This document shows, in pieces, positions 36,330 to 43,893 of a stretch of DNA of 47,756 nucleotides. A program made the translations under genes and the position numbers. Source of the DNA: Phormidesmis priestleyi Ana (GTDB lineage: Bacteria; Cyanobacteriota; Cyanobacteriia; Phormidesmidales; Phormidesmidaceae); NCBI GenBank assembly GCA_001314865.1, contig LJZR01000031.1:1-47756 (forward strand), given 5' to 3'. Positions within the stretch are counted from its first letter, which is position 1, and every line of letters begins with the position of its first letter. The notes under the pieces are model-generated. The model was not told where the DNA came from, made no database searches, and saw nothing but the letters and a program-made list of their open reading frames with translations.

Positions 36330-38075
36330 TCAGGCATCCCACTGCTGAATGTGGTATCGGTAGCCTTGCTCGGTTAAAAACAGCTGACGGTGCTGGGCAA
36401 AGGCTTCCTCGCAAGTGCGCGATGAAACCAGTGTGTAGAACTGGGCGCTGCGACCATCTCGCTTGGGTCTGAGAATGCGGCCTAATCGCTGGGCTTCTTC
36501 CTGGCGCGATCCATATTTGCCTGAGACCTGAATCAGCACATCGGCATCGGGTAAGTCGAGGGCAAAGTTGCCAACCCGCGAGAGAATAAGGCCCGATACC
36601 TCGCCGCTGCGGAAGTCGGCATAGAGTTGGTCGCGCTTTGGCTGGCTGGTTTTGCCGGTGATAAGCGGCAGGTCAATTTGTTGGGCGATCGCCTTCAGCT
36701 GATCGATATATTCTCCAATAATCAACACCCGGTGGCCTTTCTCTTTTTTAAGCAAGCTTTGAACAACGGCTAGCTTTACCGGATTTTCTGCGGCAATCCG
36801 AAACTGATAGCGTCGCGATGCGATCGCATACTCCATCTGTCGCTCTTTGGTTTGTGCCACCCGAATTTCGGTGCAGTCGGCAGCGGCAATAAAGCCTTCT
36901 CCTTCTAGCTCGCGCCAAGGTACGTCGTACCGTTTGGGGCCAATGAGCGTAAATACATCGCCTTCGCGACCATCTTCACGAATCAGGGTGGCGGTGAGTC
37001 CAAGGCGGCGGCGAGCCTGAAGCTGTGCGGTGATCCGAAAAATGGGGGCTGGCAACAGATGAACTTCGTCGTAGATAATGAGCCCCCAAGCCTGCTGATC
37101 AAAAAGGCCTAAATGGAGAAAGTCGTCATCTTGGCTGGCGCGATAGGTGAGAATTTGATAGGTCGCTAGCGTCACTGGGCCAGTGGCCTTATGCTGTCCG
37201 CTGTATTCAGCTAATTGTTCTTTTTTTAAAGTGGTTTTATCCAACAGTTCTCGCTGCCATTGGCGCACGGAGGTGAGGCTGCTGGTGAGAATCAGGGTTT
37301 TTTGTTGAATCTCTGCCATGGCGGCCATGCCAACCATGGTTTTCCCGGCCCCGCAAGGCAGCACAATCACGCCGTTACCGCCTTTGGCTTGGCCCGCTTG
37401 GTAAAACAACTTAGCGGCAGTTTGTTGATACGGGCGCAGGTGAAAGGGTTCGCCTGTTTCTGTGGTAGACCGCAAGGACAAAGTGAGTTCGTCCCCGGTC
37501 AAATAGCCTGCGAGATCTTCTGCAGGGTAGCCTGCCGATAGCAAGGCTTGCTTGAGCCGACCGCGATCGCCCAAGTCAATGGCAAAGGTAGTGGGTGAGA
37601 GTCGATCACCCAGTAGCGGCCCTACCTGTTCGTGCCGTTGCAACAGTTCGGCCAAGGGTTCGTCTGCGACTTTGAGCATCAAGGGCGAGAGATCTGACGA
37701 GAGATCTGACGAGAAATCTGGCGCTTCTGCTGAGCCCGGCTTGAGTGGTTTGAGTGGGTTATTAAGTGGCTTAAGTGTCGTGAGGCCATAGCGATCGCCT
37801 AGCGCGGCTATTTCCTGCGCAATCGACTCAGGCATGGGGTATTTGGCATGGTCTTGCAGCGCTGCGACCATACTGCTAACTGGCATTCCAGCGGCGCGCG
37901 CATTCCAAATGCTCAGCGGACTGAGGCGATAGGTATGGATATGTTCGGGGCTTTTGATCAGTTCGGCAAAGGGCGCGATCGCTTCCTGAGCGGCCTTGGC
38001 CTTAGGCGCATGAACATCTAGCAACACGGTGCGATCGCTCTGAATAATCAGGGCATTATCCGGAAAATAGCTCAC
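36330..38075 (-). CDS. XPB/Rad25-type DNA repair helicase
   Basis: A 581-residue superfamily-2 helicase of the XPB type. The order is an N-terminal damage-recognition-like domain, Walker A CGAGKT (241-246), DEVH box (336-339), the XPB-specific RED motif (366-368 in LIREDGREGD), and motif VI EEAQRLGRILRPKRDG. Bacterial XPB homologues unwind DNA 3' to 5' and are thought to act in nucleotide excision or recombination. A tandem-repeat insert (SSDLSSDLSPL and LKPLNNPLKPLKPG) lies at ~100-130. The start is GTG with AGGAG 8 bases upstream. It follows its partner gene by 21 bp, as in the similar pair of mycobacteria (XPB with a helicase-associated protein). Confidence 0.9.
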   Translation of the reverse strand: MSYFPDNALIIQSDRTVLLDVHAPKAKAAQEAIAPFAELIKSPEHIHTYRLSPLSIWNARAAGMPVSSMVAALQDHAKYPMPESIAQEIAALGDRYGLTTLKPLNNPLKPLKPGSAEAPDFSSDLSSDLSPLMLKVADEPLAELLQRHEQVGPLLGDRLSPTTFAIDLGDRGRLKQALLSAGYPAEDLAGYLTGDELTLSLRSTTETGEPFHLRPYQQTAAKLFYQAGQAKGGNGVIVLPCGAGKTMVGMAAMAEIQQKTLILTSSLTSVRQWQRELLDKTTLKKEQLAEYSGQHKATGPVTLATYQILTYRASQDDDFLHLGLFDQQAWGLIIYDEVHLLPAPIFRITAQLQARRRLGLTATLIREDGREGDVFTLIGPKRYDVPWRELEGEGFIAAADCTEIRVAQTKERQMEYAIASRRYQFRIAAENPVKLAVVQSLLKKEKGHRVLIIGEYIDQLKAIAQQIDLPLITGKTSQPKRDQLYADFRSGEVSGLILSRVGNFALDLPDADVLIQVSGKYGSRQEEAQRLGRILRPKRDGRSAQFYTLVSSRTCEEAFAQHRQLFLTEQGYRYHIQQWDA

Positions 38076-38096
38076 AAGAGATGCTCCTAATTAGCA

Positions 38097-39998
38097 CTAA
38101 TTGGCACTGAGCGGTAACGTATAGCCGAGCTTACGCAAACCATTACGAAAGCGAGTTTCATGATCGAGCAATACGACCAAATGGCGATCGCCTGCTAGCT
38201 GACAATACTTTTTGGTGCGCGAGTCATGCGCAATGAGTGCGGCTAAGGTGGCATCTGCGCATTCAATCAAGCGGGCAATGCCTTGGTCTTGAAGGCTTTG
38301 GGAGCGGCTCAAACAATCTTCAAAAAACTGTTTTACCGTCTTGGGAAAAGCCTCGGCGCTGGCCTTCGTCAAAAACGCTTGAAACTCTTTCAAATCATGT
38401 CCGGATTCTGCTGCCTTGAGCGCCGTTTCTCGATTCAGCTTCCAGACCGCATCGGCGGTTTTTTCTGTAAAGGTGTTCATCATCAACGCTTCTGCTGGGC
38501 TAAGCGGTGGCCCCGTCATTACAATGTCCAAATTGGGGAGTACTCGCAGCGTACTTTCTACCGTGACGGTAGCCGCCGTATAGCTGTTGGCAAGGCCCAA
38601 GCAAAACGCGCCTAGCGGCGTCATCCGCAACGCCAAGAGGCCATCGTAACGGCTCAAAAAGTCGTAATCATCTGTGCCCCAAAGCTGCTTAAACTCGTTA
38701 GAAGGAATATCATAAGGTGCCACATAGGCCACATCAAAAAGGCCCAGCGTTGCCGCATATTCAAACAAAAAGCAGCGCGTGTAAGTATCTTCTAAAATGC
38801 TCCAGCTACTGTTGGAATCGTAAAGATAACCATACCCCGGCTCACTGATATAAAGATTCTCGGGCGAACGGCTCACAGAAAACGACTGACCGCTCGCAAT
38901 GATGTAGCGCGTTAGCGCTGCGTAATCTATCCATTTTTTTACCGGACATTGGCTGAGCACTGAAACCAGATGCTGGCGGCGTCCGCTGAGGGCTGTGAGC
39001 CCGCGCTTGCCTTTCCCCGTTTGGCCTTTAATAATATCCACGCGACGGAGTTCGTCTAGCACGGTGCTTTTGAGCCATTTTTTCCAAATCGTCTGAATGG
39101 TTTTGGCGGGGTCGGTGCTCATGGCTTTTTGCCCGGCTTTGGTGAGCTGGAGCTTTTTGCCATCTAGCTGGGCGAGCCCGCCGCCTTGTAGGAGCATCAC
39201 CCAGGCAAAGGGTTTAATGTCACCAATCGGATCTTGATCGGTCGGTTGCTCAATGTCGCTATAGTAGTCACCGCCTTGCAGAAGGGGCGCGATCGCATTT
39301 AGGGCCGCTTTTCCTGGCATCAGCGTTTTATCGCTCACGCTCACTTTGCCTAAATGCACCAGCCGTAAAACGGCCAGCAAATCTTGCTGAGCGGCTTGTT
39401 CGGTAGCGCAACAAACCACGGGCACATTTTCTAAACGGCGTATTGTCTTACGCTGTTGGTAGTCATAGCGCTGATATTCAACCTGAATGCTCTCAGGGGG
39501 CTGTTTAATACTCTGGATAGTGAGCGACGGAGGCTCTTTTACAAGGGCTTTGAGCGTTTGTCGCATATCTTCTGGCAACACATGGCCAACGGTCGAGTAG
39601 TTAGCAATCGGATAAAAAAACAAATCTAGCAGAGATGCGGGTGCCCGGTAGCTATAGCGAGCGGTGCGGCTTTCCCACTCAGGCAGCTCGCCGTATTTAG
39701 CCTGAAACTGCTCAGGTAAGTAGAGCCCGCCAGTCACATACACGGCTTCGGCCACCGCAGCTTGCTGAAGTGCGTTGAGTCTTTGCCACAGCTTTCTAAG
39801 ATTGGCTGACCGAATATACCGTGCGATCGCCTCAATGATCTCTGCCTTTCGGGTGGGGCTTTCCTTTACAGGCAAAAGTTGCAGGAGCATCTTTAACCTA
39901 TCTACCGTATGAAAGGTAAGCCCTTCTTCGAGTGTGATGAGCAGACTGGGTTGAGTGATTGCCATGTTTGGTTCAGCAATAGCCATGTGTATTTTCAT
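38097..39998 (-). CDS. Helicase-associated protein, partner of XPB
   Basis: A 633-residue protein matching the large helicase-associated proteins found next to bacterial xpb genes. The N-terminus is helical (LTFHTVDRLKMLLQLLPV, KAEIIEAIARYI). The middle ~300-420 contains a winged-helix-like part. The C-terminus has LRVLPNLDIVMTGPPLSPAE and RKLGYTLPL, in the Helicase_C_3-like region. It lacks Walker motifs and so is probably not an ATPase. It should bind DNA or regulate XPB. I took the ATG at 39998, with AGGG closely upstream; the frame is open 20 codons further. Confidence 0.8.
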   Translation of the reverse strand: MKIHMAIAEPNMAITQPSLLITLEEGLTFHTVDRLKMLLQLLPVKESPTRKAEIIEAIARYIRSANLRKLWQRLNALQQAAVAEAVYVTGGLYLPEQFQAKYGELPEWESRTARYSYRAPASLLDLFFYPIANYSTVGHVLPEDMRQTLKALVKEPPSLTIQSIKQPPESIQVEYQRYDYQQRKTIRRLENVPVVCCATEQAAQQDLLAVLRLVHLGKVSVSDKTLMPGKAALNAIAPLLQGGDYYSDIEQPTDQDPIGDIKPFAWVMLLQGGGLAQLDGKKLQLTKAGQKAMSTDPAKTIQTIWKKWLKSTVLDELRRVDIIKGQTGKGKRGLTALSGRRQHLVSVLSQCPVKKWIDYAALTRYIIASGQSFSVSRSPENLYISEPGYGYLYDSNSSWSILEDTYTRCFLFEYAATLGLFDVAYVAPYDIPSNEFKQLWGTDDYDFLSRYDGLLALRMTPLGAFCLGLANSYTAATVTVESTLRVLPNLDIVMTGPPLSPAEALMMNTFTEKTADAVWKLNRETALKAAESGHDLKEFQAFLTKASAEAFPKTVKQFFEDCLSRSQSLQDQGIARLIECADATLAALIAHDSRTKKYCQLAGDRHLVVLLDHETRFRNGLRKLGYTLPLSAN

Positions 39999-40084
39999 AA
40001 CCCTAATGCTTTTTTGACTATGATCGACATAGTTTTTCTCAATTTTTCTCAGAGGCACACCCCACCTTTAGCAGCCTGGACCAG

Positions 40085-40225
40085 ATGGAAGCAGAATTGA
40101 AAACCCTGTTTCATAGAGACATTGATCTCATTACCCGCCAAGGTATTGAAACTAGCCGTAACTATTTACGCCGTCACGAGATCCTTTCCTCTGCCCAGGT
40201 AATTTATCCGCCTATGAAGGAGTGA
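40085..40225 (+). pseudogene. Remnant of an MNT-type nucleotidyltransferase antitoxin
   Basis: A 46-residue tail reads LKTLFHRDIDLITRQGIETS and NYLRRHEILSSAQVIYPP. This matches the C-terminal half of MntA-type proteins (the xxVDLVTRxxIExSRNYLRR pattern). The frame continues upstream as FSSLDQME, but the N-terminal GSX10DXD part is missing. It is a truncated gene, with an intact mntA-hepT pair of another lineage 750 bp downstream. The 190 bp that follow contain no recognisable gene. Confidence 0.6.
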
Positions 40226-40417
40226 ATATGTTGTCGTTGGTCGAAATCGCGATTCCAAGTCCTTTGGCGCTGCGTGGCGGATGGGCTGCGATCGCAGCTG
40301 TTTGTGCGTCACGCGGATGGGCCGACGCTGTTTATGCTGAGGGCGATTCCTTTGGGAGGCTTTGCGTTGACAGACGCTTTGCGTTGGCGCAGCCTTTTAA
40401 GGGAATCGCCATTGTGC

Positions 40418-40678
40418 TTACGACGGATGATCTACCCTTACTCGCTTGGTCAAAATGGCCATGACTTCGTTGGCTCTGCCGGTGGAGATGGGGGTGCTCC
40501 AGTCGTTGGGTTCGGCGTAGTTGAGTTGGTGCAGGCGGTGGATGGTGGCGCGGACGGCGCTGATGCTGCCGAATAGCATATGGCGCACGGTTTCGGTGTC
40601 GTTATTAGGTGGGGGTGGGGTGTTCGCGATAGGTGAATCTGTGGACGCGGCTGCGTCCTGAACGGAAGGGATAAACAT
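40418..40678 (-). CDS. Conserved small cyanobacterial protein, unknown function
   Basis: An 86-residue protein. After a Pro/Ser/Thr-rich leader of ~35 residues it has a core I know from many cyanobacteria: VRHMLFGSISAVRATIHRLH, LNYAEPNDWSTPI and RANEVMAILTKRV. No catalytic motif is visible, and the function is unknown. I chose the ATG at 40678, with GGAG ~13 bases upstream. The frame runs further up, but those residues are not part of the conserved core. It stands alone between toxin-antitoxin remnants and is probably a core genome gene. Confidence 0.75.
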   Translation of the reverse strand: MFIPSVQDAAASTDSPIANTPPPPNNDTETVRHMLFGSISAVRATIHRLHQLNYAEPNDWSTPISTGRANEVMAILTKRVRVDHPS

Positions 40679-40971
40679 GAGATCTGGTCTCCAAAAGATG
40701 GGTTTGGGAGGAAACCAGAACTCAACTAAACCTAGCCACCCCGAGAAGATGTAGTGCAAGTCGAGGTGGCTAAGGTAAAGTAACCCTAGCTGCCGGGATT
40801 GCTGCGTAATCCTGGGGGTTAGCTATCGGTAGGTGTTGGTAGCACCTGCCGATGGCGCTAAGCAAAATTGAGTTCTGAGAAGGCACTGTGATAAGCATCA
40901 CAGCTTAGAATTGAAGATAATCTGATTCTTGGCGGTAGTCAAGCAGCGTGGCGATTTTGGAGGGGATGGTG
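40679..40971. other. Spacer with a hairpin before mntA
   Basis: About 290 bp with no gene. It contains a hairpin, TCGGTAGGTG/CACCTGCCGA (about 40828-40854), with one mismatch and a 7-base loop. A second arm pair may be formed with flanking GGGTTAGCTA. The GGAGGGG ribosome site of mntA is at its end. Confidence 0.5.
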
Positions 40972-41277
40972 ATGAATGAGTCGGTGCTGGGCCGCGACCA
41001 GCTTCAAAATTTGCTGAGAGACTTTATGGCCCACCATGGGGCTGATTATCATCTGCAAAAGATTGGCTTCTTTGGCTCTTATGCTCGCGATCAGGCGACA
41101 GCTGAGAGCGATGTAGATATTGTGTTTGCGACTGACCGGCCTAATCTCCTGACCACTTCTGCCCTAAAGCAAGATCTAGAAGTTTTGCTAGGGCGAAAGG
41201 TCGATGTGATTCGCCTGCATCAATACCTAAGCCCAGCCTTCAGAGATCGCATAGAAAAAGAGGCCATCTATGTCTGA
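40972..41277 (+). CDS. mntA: MntA-type nucleotidyltransferase antitoxin
   Basis: A 101-residue minimal nucleotidyltransferase. The metal and ATP site GSX10DXD is complete: Gly35-Ser36, Asp47 and Asp49 in GSYARDQATAESDVDIVF. MntA antitoxins silence the HEPN toxin by adding AMP to a tyrosine near its active site. I chose the ATG at 40972, 6 bases after GGAGGGG; the frame opens at a GTG at 40948. It overlaps the hepT gene by 8 bp, the usual order for this pair. Confidence 0.9.
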   Translation: MNESVLGRDQLQNLLRDFMAHHGADYHLQKIGFFGSYARDQATAESDVDIVFATDRPNLLTTSALKQDLEVLLGRKVDVIRLHQYLSPAFRDRIEKEAIYV

Positions 41278-41671
41278 TAGATCTAACAATGATCTTGTTT
41301 TGATAGGGTTGAGGTTAAGATCCGTGTTAGCTGCACTAGAACGCATTCCTCGACGCTTTGTGGCTATTTCAGAACCCAGCGATTTTGTGAGCAGCGAAGC
41401 TGGCTTAGATAAACTGGATAGTATCTGTATGGTTTTGATTGCCGCAGGCGAAGAATTTAAGCAGATTGACCGCAAAACTGAGGGGGCATTATTCGCTAAG
41501 TACCCCCAAGTCTCTTGGCGCAGTGCGATTGGCTTACGAGACGTTTTAGCCCATGCGTACTTTCAGGCTGACCCGGAACAGATTTATGCAATTTGTAAAG
41601 ACAACATTCCGTCGTTAATTGAGACTTTACAACTGATAATTTACGATTTAGACAAGAACGCTGTACTCTAG
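41270..41671 (+). CDS. hepT: HepT-type HEPN RNase toxin
   Basis: A 133-residue HEPN (DUF86) protein. The catalytic RX4HXY motif is intact, Arg90-His95-Tyr97 in RDVLAHAYF. Tyr97 is the residue AMPylated by MntA in characterised pairs. HEPN toxins are metal-independent RNases acting as dimers. It is translated from an ATG inside the mntA end. The pair therefore looks functional, unlike the debris on both sides. Confidence 0.9.
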   Translation: MSDRSNNDLVLIGLRLRSVLAALERIPRRFVAISEPSDFVSSEAGLDKLDSICMVLIAAGEEFKQIDRKTEGALFAKYPQVSWRSAIGLRDVLAHAYFQADPEQIYAICKDNIPSLIETLQLIIYDLDKNAVL

Positions 41672-41800
41672 CGAAGCGCGAACGTCAGCTCGGTTTGCAT
41701 CCTGGGGCTTTTGTCATCATTGACGACTTTGATGATCCGTTGCCTGATAACTTTTGGCTAGGCAAAGAATGAAGCTGTTACTGGATACCCACACTTTTAA
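41671..41800 (+). pseudogene. Debris of an antitoxin (DUF2281-like) and a PIN toxin start
   Basis: Directly after hepT the plus strand reads RQLGLHPGAFVIIDDFDDPL then PDNFWLGKE and TGA, the typical C-terminus of DUF2281-like antitoxins. An ATG overlapping that TGA (ATGA, 41769-41772) starts MKLLLDTHTF, the classic first strand of a PIN toxin with its catalytic Asp. Sequence then runs into the next gene without further similarity. Both genes are truncated: one lost its front, the other its rear. The junctions mark two deletions. Confidence 0.65.
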
Positions 41801-42021
41801 ACCGATGCAGGATGACCCATCTCGACACTCACACTGTCTAAGCAGTCATCCTTGGGGCGATAAGATAGCAGTTCCATGCCGATAGGTTCGCCTGTTTCTT
41901 CGTCTTTAATCAAGAGAACACCATCGCCAAGTTCGGTGACGATTTGCTGTTTGCGGGGGGACTGCCAAAATACGGTCAGCAGTTCAAGTTCTGGTTCGTA
42001 GTAAATTTTTACCTGTGCCAC
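41797..42021 (-). CDS. DUF2283 family protein
   Basis: A 74-residue DUF2283 protein (AQVKIYYEPELELLTVFW, LLIKDEETGEPIGMELLSY). DUF2283 proteins are small and beta-rich. Many are encoded beside small toxin-like genes, so an antitoxin role is often proposed. The start is GTG. The upstream remnant of a toxin-like gene overlaps its start. The partner being broken, this may be a solitary antitoxin. Confidence 0.8.
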   Translation of the reverse strand: MAQVKIYYEPELELLTVFWQSPRKQQIVTELGDGVLLIKDEETGEPIGMELLSYRPKDDCLDSVSVEMGHPASV

Positions 42022-42125
42022 AGGGGTTCTCCTTCTTTGACAGCATTGGTTTGATAGGCAGTAATCAAAAAGCCCTCGTCGCTGAGTCTCTTTGCCAATA
42101 TTCTTCTGATGTGCGGACGCGAAAG
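42009..42125 (-). pseudogene. C-terminal remnant of a DUF2283-paired toxin
   Basis: The minus strand has an open stretch with no start codon, reading AKRLSDEGFLITAYQTNAVK then EGEPLWHR and TAA. This ending is typical of small RelE/barnase-like toxins paired with DUF2283 (pattern GFLVTAYxTxxIKxGExxW). All the rest of the gene is missing. The stop overlaps the DUF2283 start, as in intact pairs. Confidence 0.5.
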
Positions 42126-42675
42126 TTAAGCGGGTAAGAATAATGCCTCAACCGCAGCACGTCCCCAACTGGAGCAAGTAATTTAGGCTGATAGGATAGG
42201 GCACATCAAGTTACGGACTTCAGGAATGCCATTAATATCACACGTCAATCTCCGTATAGGATTTTCAAAATTAGACGGAAACTTTCGGGGTATTACCCCT
42301 GAGCAGGGATATTATACGGAAAGTTTCGGGATGATTTTCTCTATGGGTTAATTACAGGGAAACTTTCGAGGTAATTACCTTGTGTGTGGTAGATATACAG
42401 AAAGTTTCCATATGTTAAATTGTTGTGTCCCTTCTACTAAAAACGATTCCGCAGCATAGTTCTCTTCTTCAATCGTTTGACGAGAGCCGTCAATCTTACA
42501 GAAATTATTATTAACCCGGCAGTAAAATAGATCAAGAACTAAAGAGCCTGATCCTCATAGTTTCTAGCGTTTTACATCTTGATGCAACCTATTCGATAGC
42601 CAGGTTAATAAAAAATCCTAAAAAGATACACCTAAGATTGTTTTACAATTTCCAGTTCAATAGCATTCCACAGAC
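42126..42675. other. Spacer upstream of the TIR gene, with a palindrome array
   Basis: A 550-bp AT-rich stretch without a gene. The notable content is the four-site array at 42277-42409. The rest, up to the TIR start, has no clear ribosome site and no repeat. The promoter of the TIR/Nmad2 pair should lie in 42410-42675. Confidence 0.55.
42277..42409. repeat. Four GAAA(C/G)TTTC sites at 40-41 bp spacing
   Basis: Sites begin at 42278 (GAAACTTTC), 42319 (GAAAGTTTC), 42359 (GAAACTTTC) and 42400 (GAAAGTTTC), alternating in sense. The larger unit, from one GGAAACTTTC to the next GAAAGTTTC, is about 51 bp and occurs twice, 81 bp apart. Each unit has an inner palindrome (GGGGTATTACCCC, then AGGTAATTACCT) whose centres differ while symmetry is kept. 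The spacing is about four helical turns, so all sites face the same side of DNA. Unlike a CRISPR, the repeats are only 9-10 bp long. Confidence 0.65.
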
Positions 42676-43173
42676 ATGAATTCAGAGAGTAAGCGGAAAC
42701 ACATTTTTATCAGCCATCATCACGCAGATGATGCCCAGGTTGACAATTTGACATCTCTTTTGTCGCGAAGTGGCTATGACATTCGCAACAGTTCGATCAG
42801 GGCTAAGCCCGCAAACCAAAGACGATTGGATAAAGGATTGGTCAGCGATGAAACGATCAGACGCTTACTTCGCAGAAAGATTTCTTGGGCTGGAACCGTT
42901 GTGGTGTTAATCGGGCAAAATACCCATTCAAGACCTTGGGTGAATTGGGAAATCGAACAAGCAAATAAGCAAGGCAAGAGAATAGTAGGAGTCTATGCCC
43001 GAGGAGGGACAAGGGCAGATATACCTGACGCTCTTGAGGAGTATGCTACAACAATTGTGGGTTGGAACTCTAAACGTATAATGGCTGCAATAGATGGTAC
43101 TGAGAACCTATTTCAGAACCCAGATGGTTCTCCAATGCAACCCACTTACACTCCCACATCAGGGACATGTTAA
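42676..43173 (+). CDS. TIR-domain protein, ThsB-like (DUF1863)
   Basis: A 165-residue protein that is nearly all TIR domain. It has KHIFISHHHADDAQVDNLTS at the start, then TVVVLIGQNTHSRPWVNWEI. Glu92 in WVNWEIEQA is the likely catalytic glutamate for NAD cleavage. This matches ThsB of Thoeris, which makes a cyclic ADP-ribose signal on phage infection. No ThsA (SIR2-SLOG) or macro-domain effector is in view, so it may be part of another system. It is followed 3 bp later by an Nmad2 gene on the same strand. The C-terminus is short and Pro/Thr-rich. Confidence 0.88.
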   Translation: MNSESKRKHIFISHHHADDAQVDNLTSLLSRSGYDIRNSSIRAKPANQRRLDKGLVSDETIRRLLRRKISWAGTVVVLIGQNTHSRPWVNWEIEQANKQGKRIVGVYARGGTRADIPDALEEYATTIVGWNSKRIMAAIDGTENLFQNPDGSPMQPTYTPTSGTC

Positions 43174-43176
43174 GTT

Positions 43177-43827
43177 ATGAGCAAGACTTATATGTATGTA
43201 GTAGACCGTGACTTCGGGTTCGCCCCGAACCCTTTTCATGGTTATTGTACTTTGGCAACTTGTAAACATAGAATACGTAATACAGCTGAGGTGAATGACT
43301 GGGTCATTGGCATGGGTGGTGCTCGGTTGAAAGCTACTGGTAAGTGTATCTTTGCTATGCGTGTCACTGAAAAAATTACATTCAACGAGTATTGGACAAG
43401 TCCACAATTTCTTGACAAAAAGCCTGTAAGAAACGGAAGTCGGAAGATGATGGTGGGAGACAATATTTACTACCACGACTCATCTAGTAATGAATGGAGC
43501 CAAGCCGATTCACACCATAGTAACGCTGATGGGAGTGTCAACGTAGATAACTTAAAAAAAGATACAAGTTCTAGAAATGTTCTGCTTTCTAAGCACTTTC
43601 TTTATTTCGGAAGAGAAGCACCAGTCGTTCCACATAATTTATTAAACACTATTAAATATGAAAACGGAATAAATCATCGAGTCTTTGACGAAAAGACCAA
43701 TGATGGGGTTCGCCCCCTTATCGAGTGGTTGCACAGCCAAGGATCACTTAACCAAGTGATCAGTGCTCCTTTTGATTTTAGCGACAGTGAAAAGCGCTAT
43801 TCTGGCAATAACAGTAAAGTTCTATAA
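43177..43827 (+). CDS. Nmad2 (nucleotide modification associated domain 2) protein
   Basis: A 216-residue protein of the Nmad2 family. Conserved features are YVVDRDFGFAPNPFHGYCTL, CKHRIRNTAEVNDWVIGMGG, LLSKHFLYFGREAP and VVPHNLL. Nmad2 domains were defined by comparative genomics as companions of DNA or nucleotide modification genes; biochemistry is lacking. It has no membrane segments. The start lies 3 bp after the TIR stop, so both are one transcription unit. I infer that it recognises modified nucleotides or a nucleotide signal linked to the TIR enzyme. Confidence 0.85.
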   Translation: MSKTYMYVVDRDFGFAPNPFHGYCTLATCKHRIRNTAEVNDWVIGMGGARLKATGKCIFAMRVTEKITFNEYWTSPQFLDKKPVRNGSRKMMVGDNIYYHDSSSNEWSQADSHHSNADGSVNVDNLKKDTSSRNVLLSKHFLYFGREAPVVPHNLLNTIKYENGINHRVFDEKTNDGVRPLIEWLHSQGSLNQVISAPFDFSDSEKRYSGNNSKVL

Positions 43828-43893
43828 TTCCCGTTATTTTATGCTCAAAGTTGGCACGCAGGTATTATGGAGTTAGAGTATCATAAGTTCTCT

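Noticed and set aside
40222-40576. Two overlapping plus-strand frames after the MNT remnant
   Set aside because: They lie opposite the conserved minus-strand gene at 40418-40678, or in sequence with no family similarity I can see. No start signals.
42277-42409. A short CRISPR-like array
   Set aside because: Repeats are only 9-10 bp, alternate in sense, and their spacers resemble each other. No cas genes are in the window.
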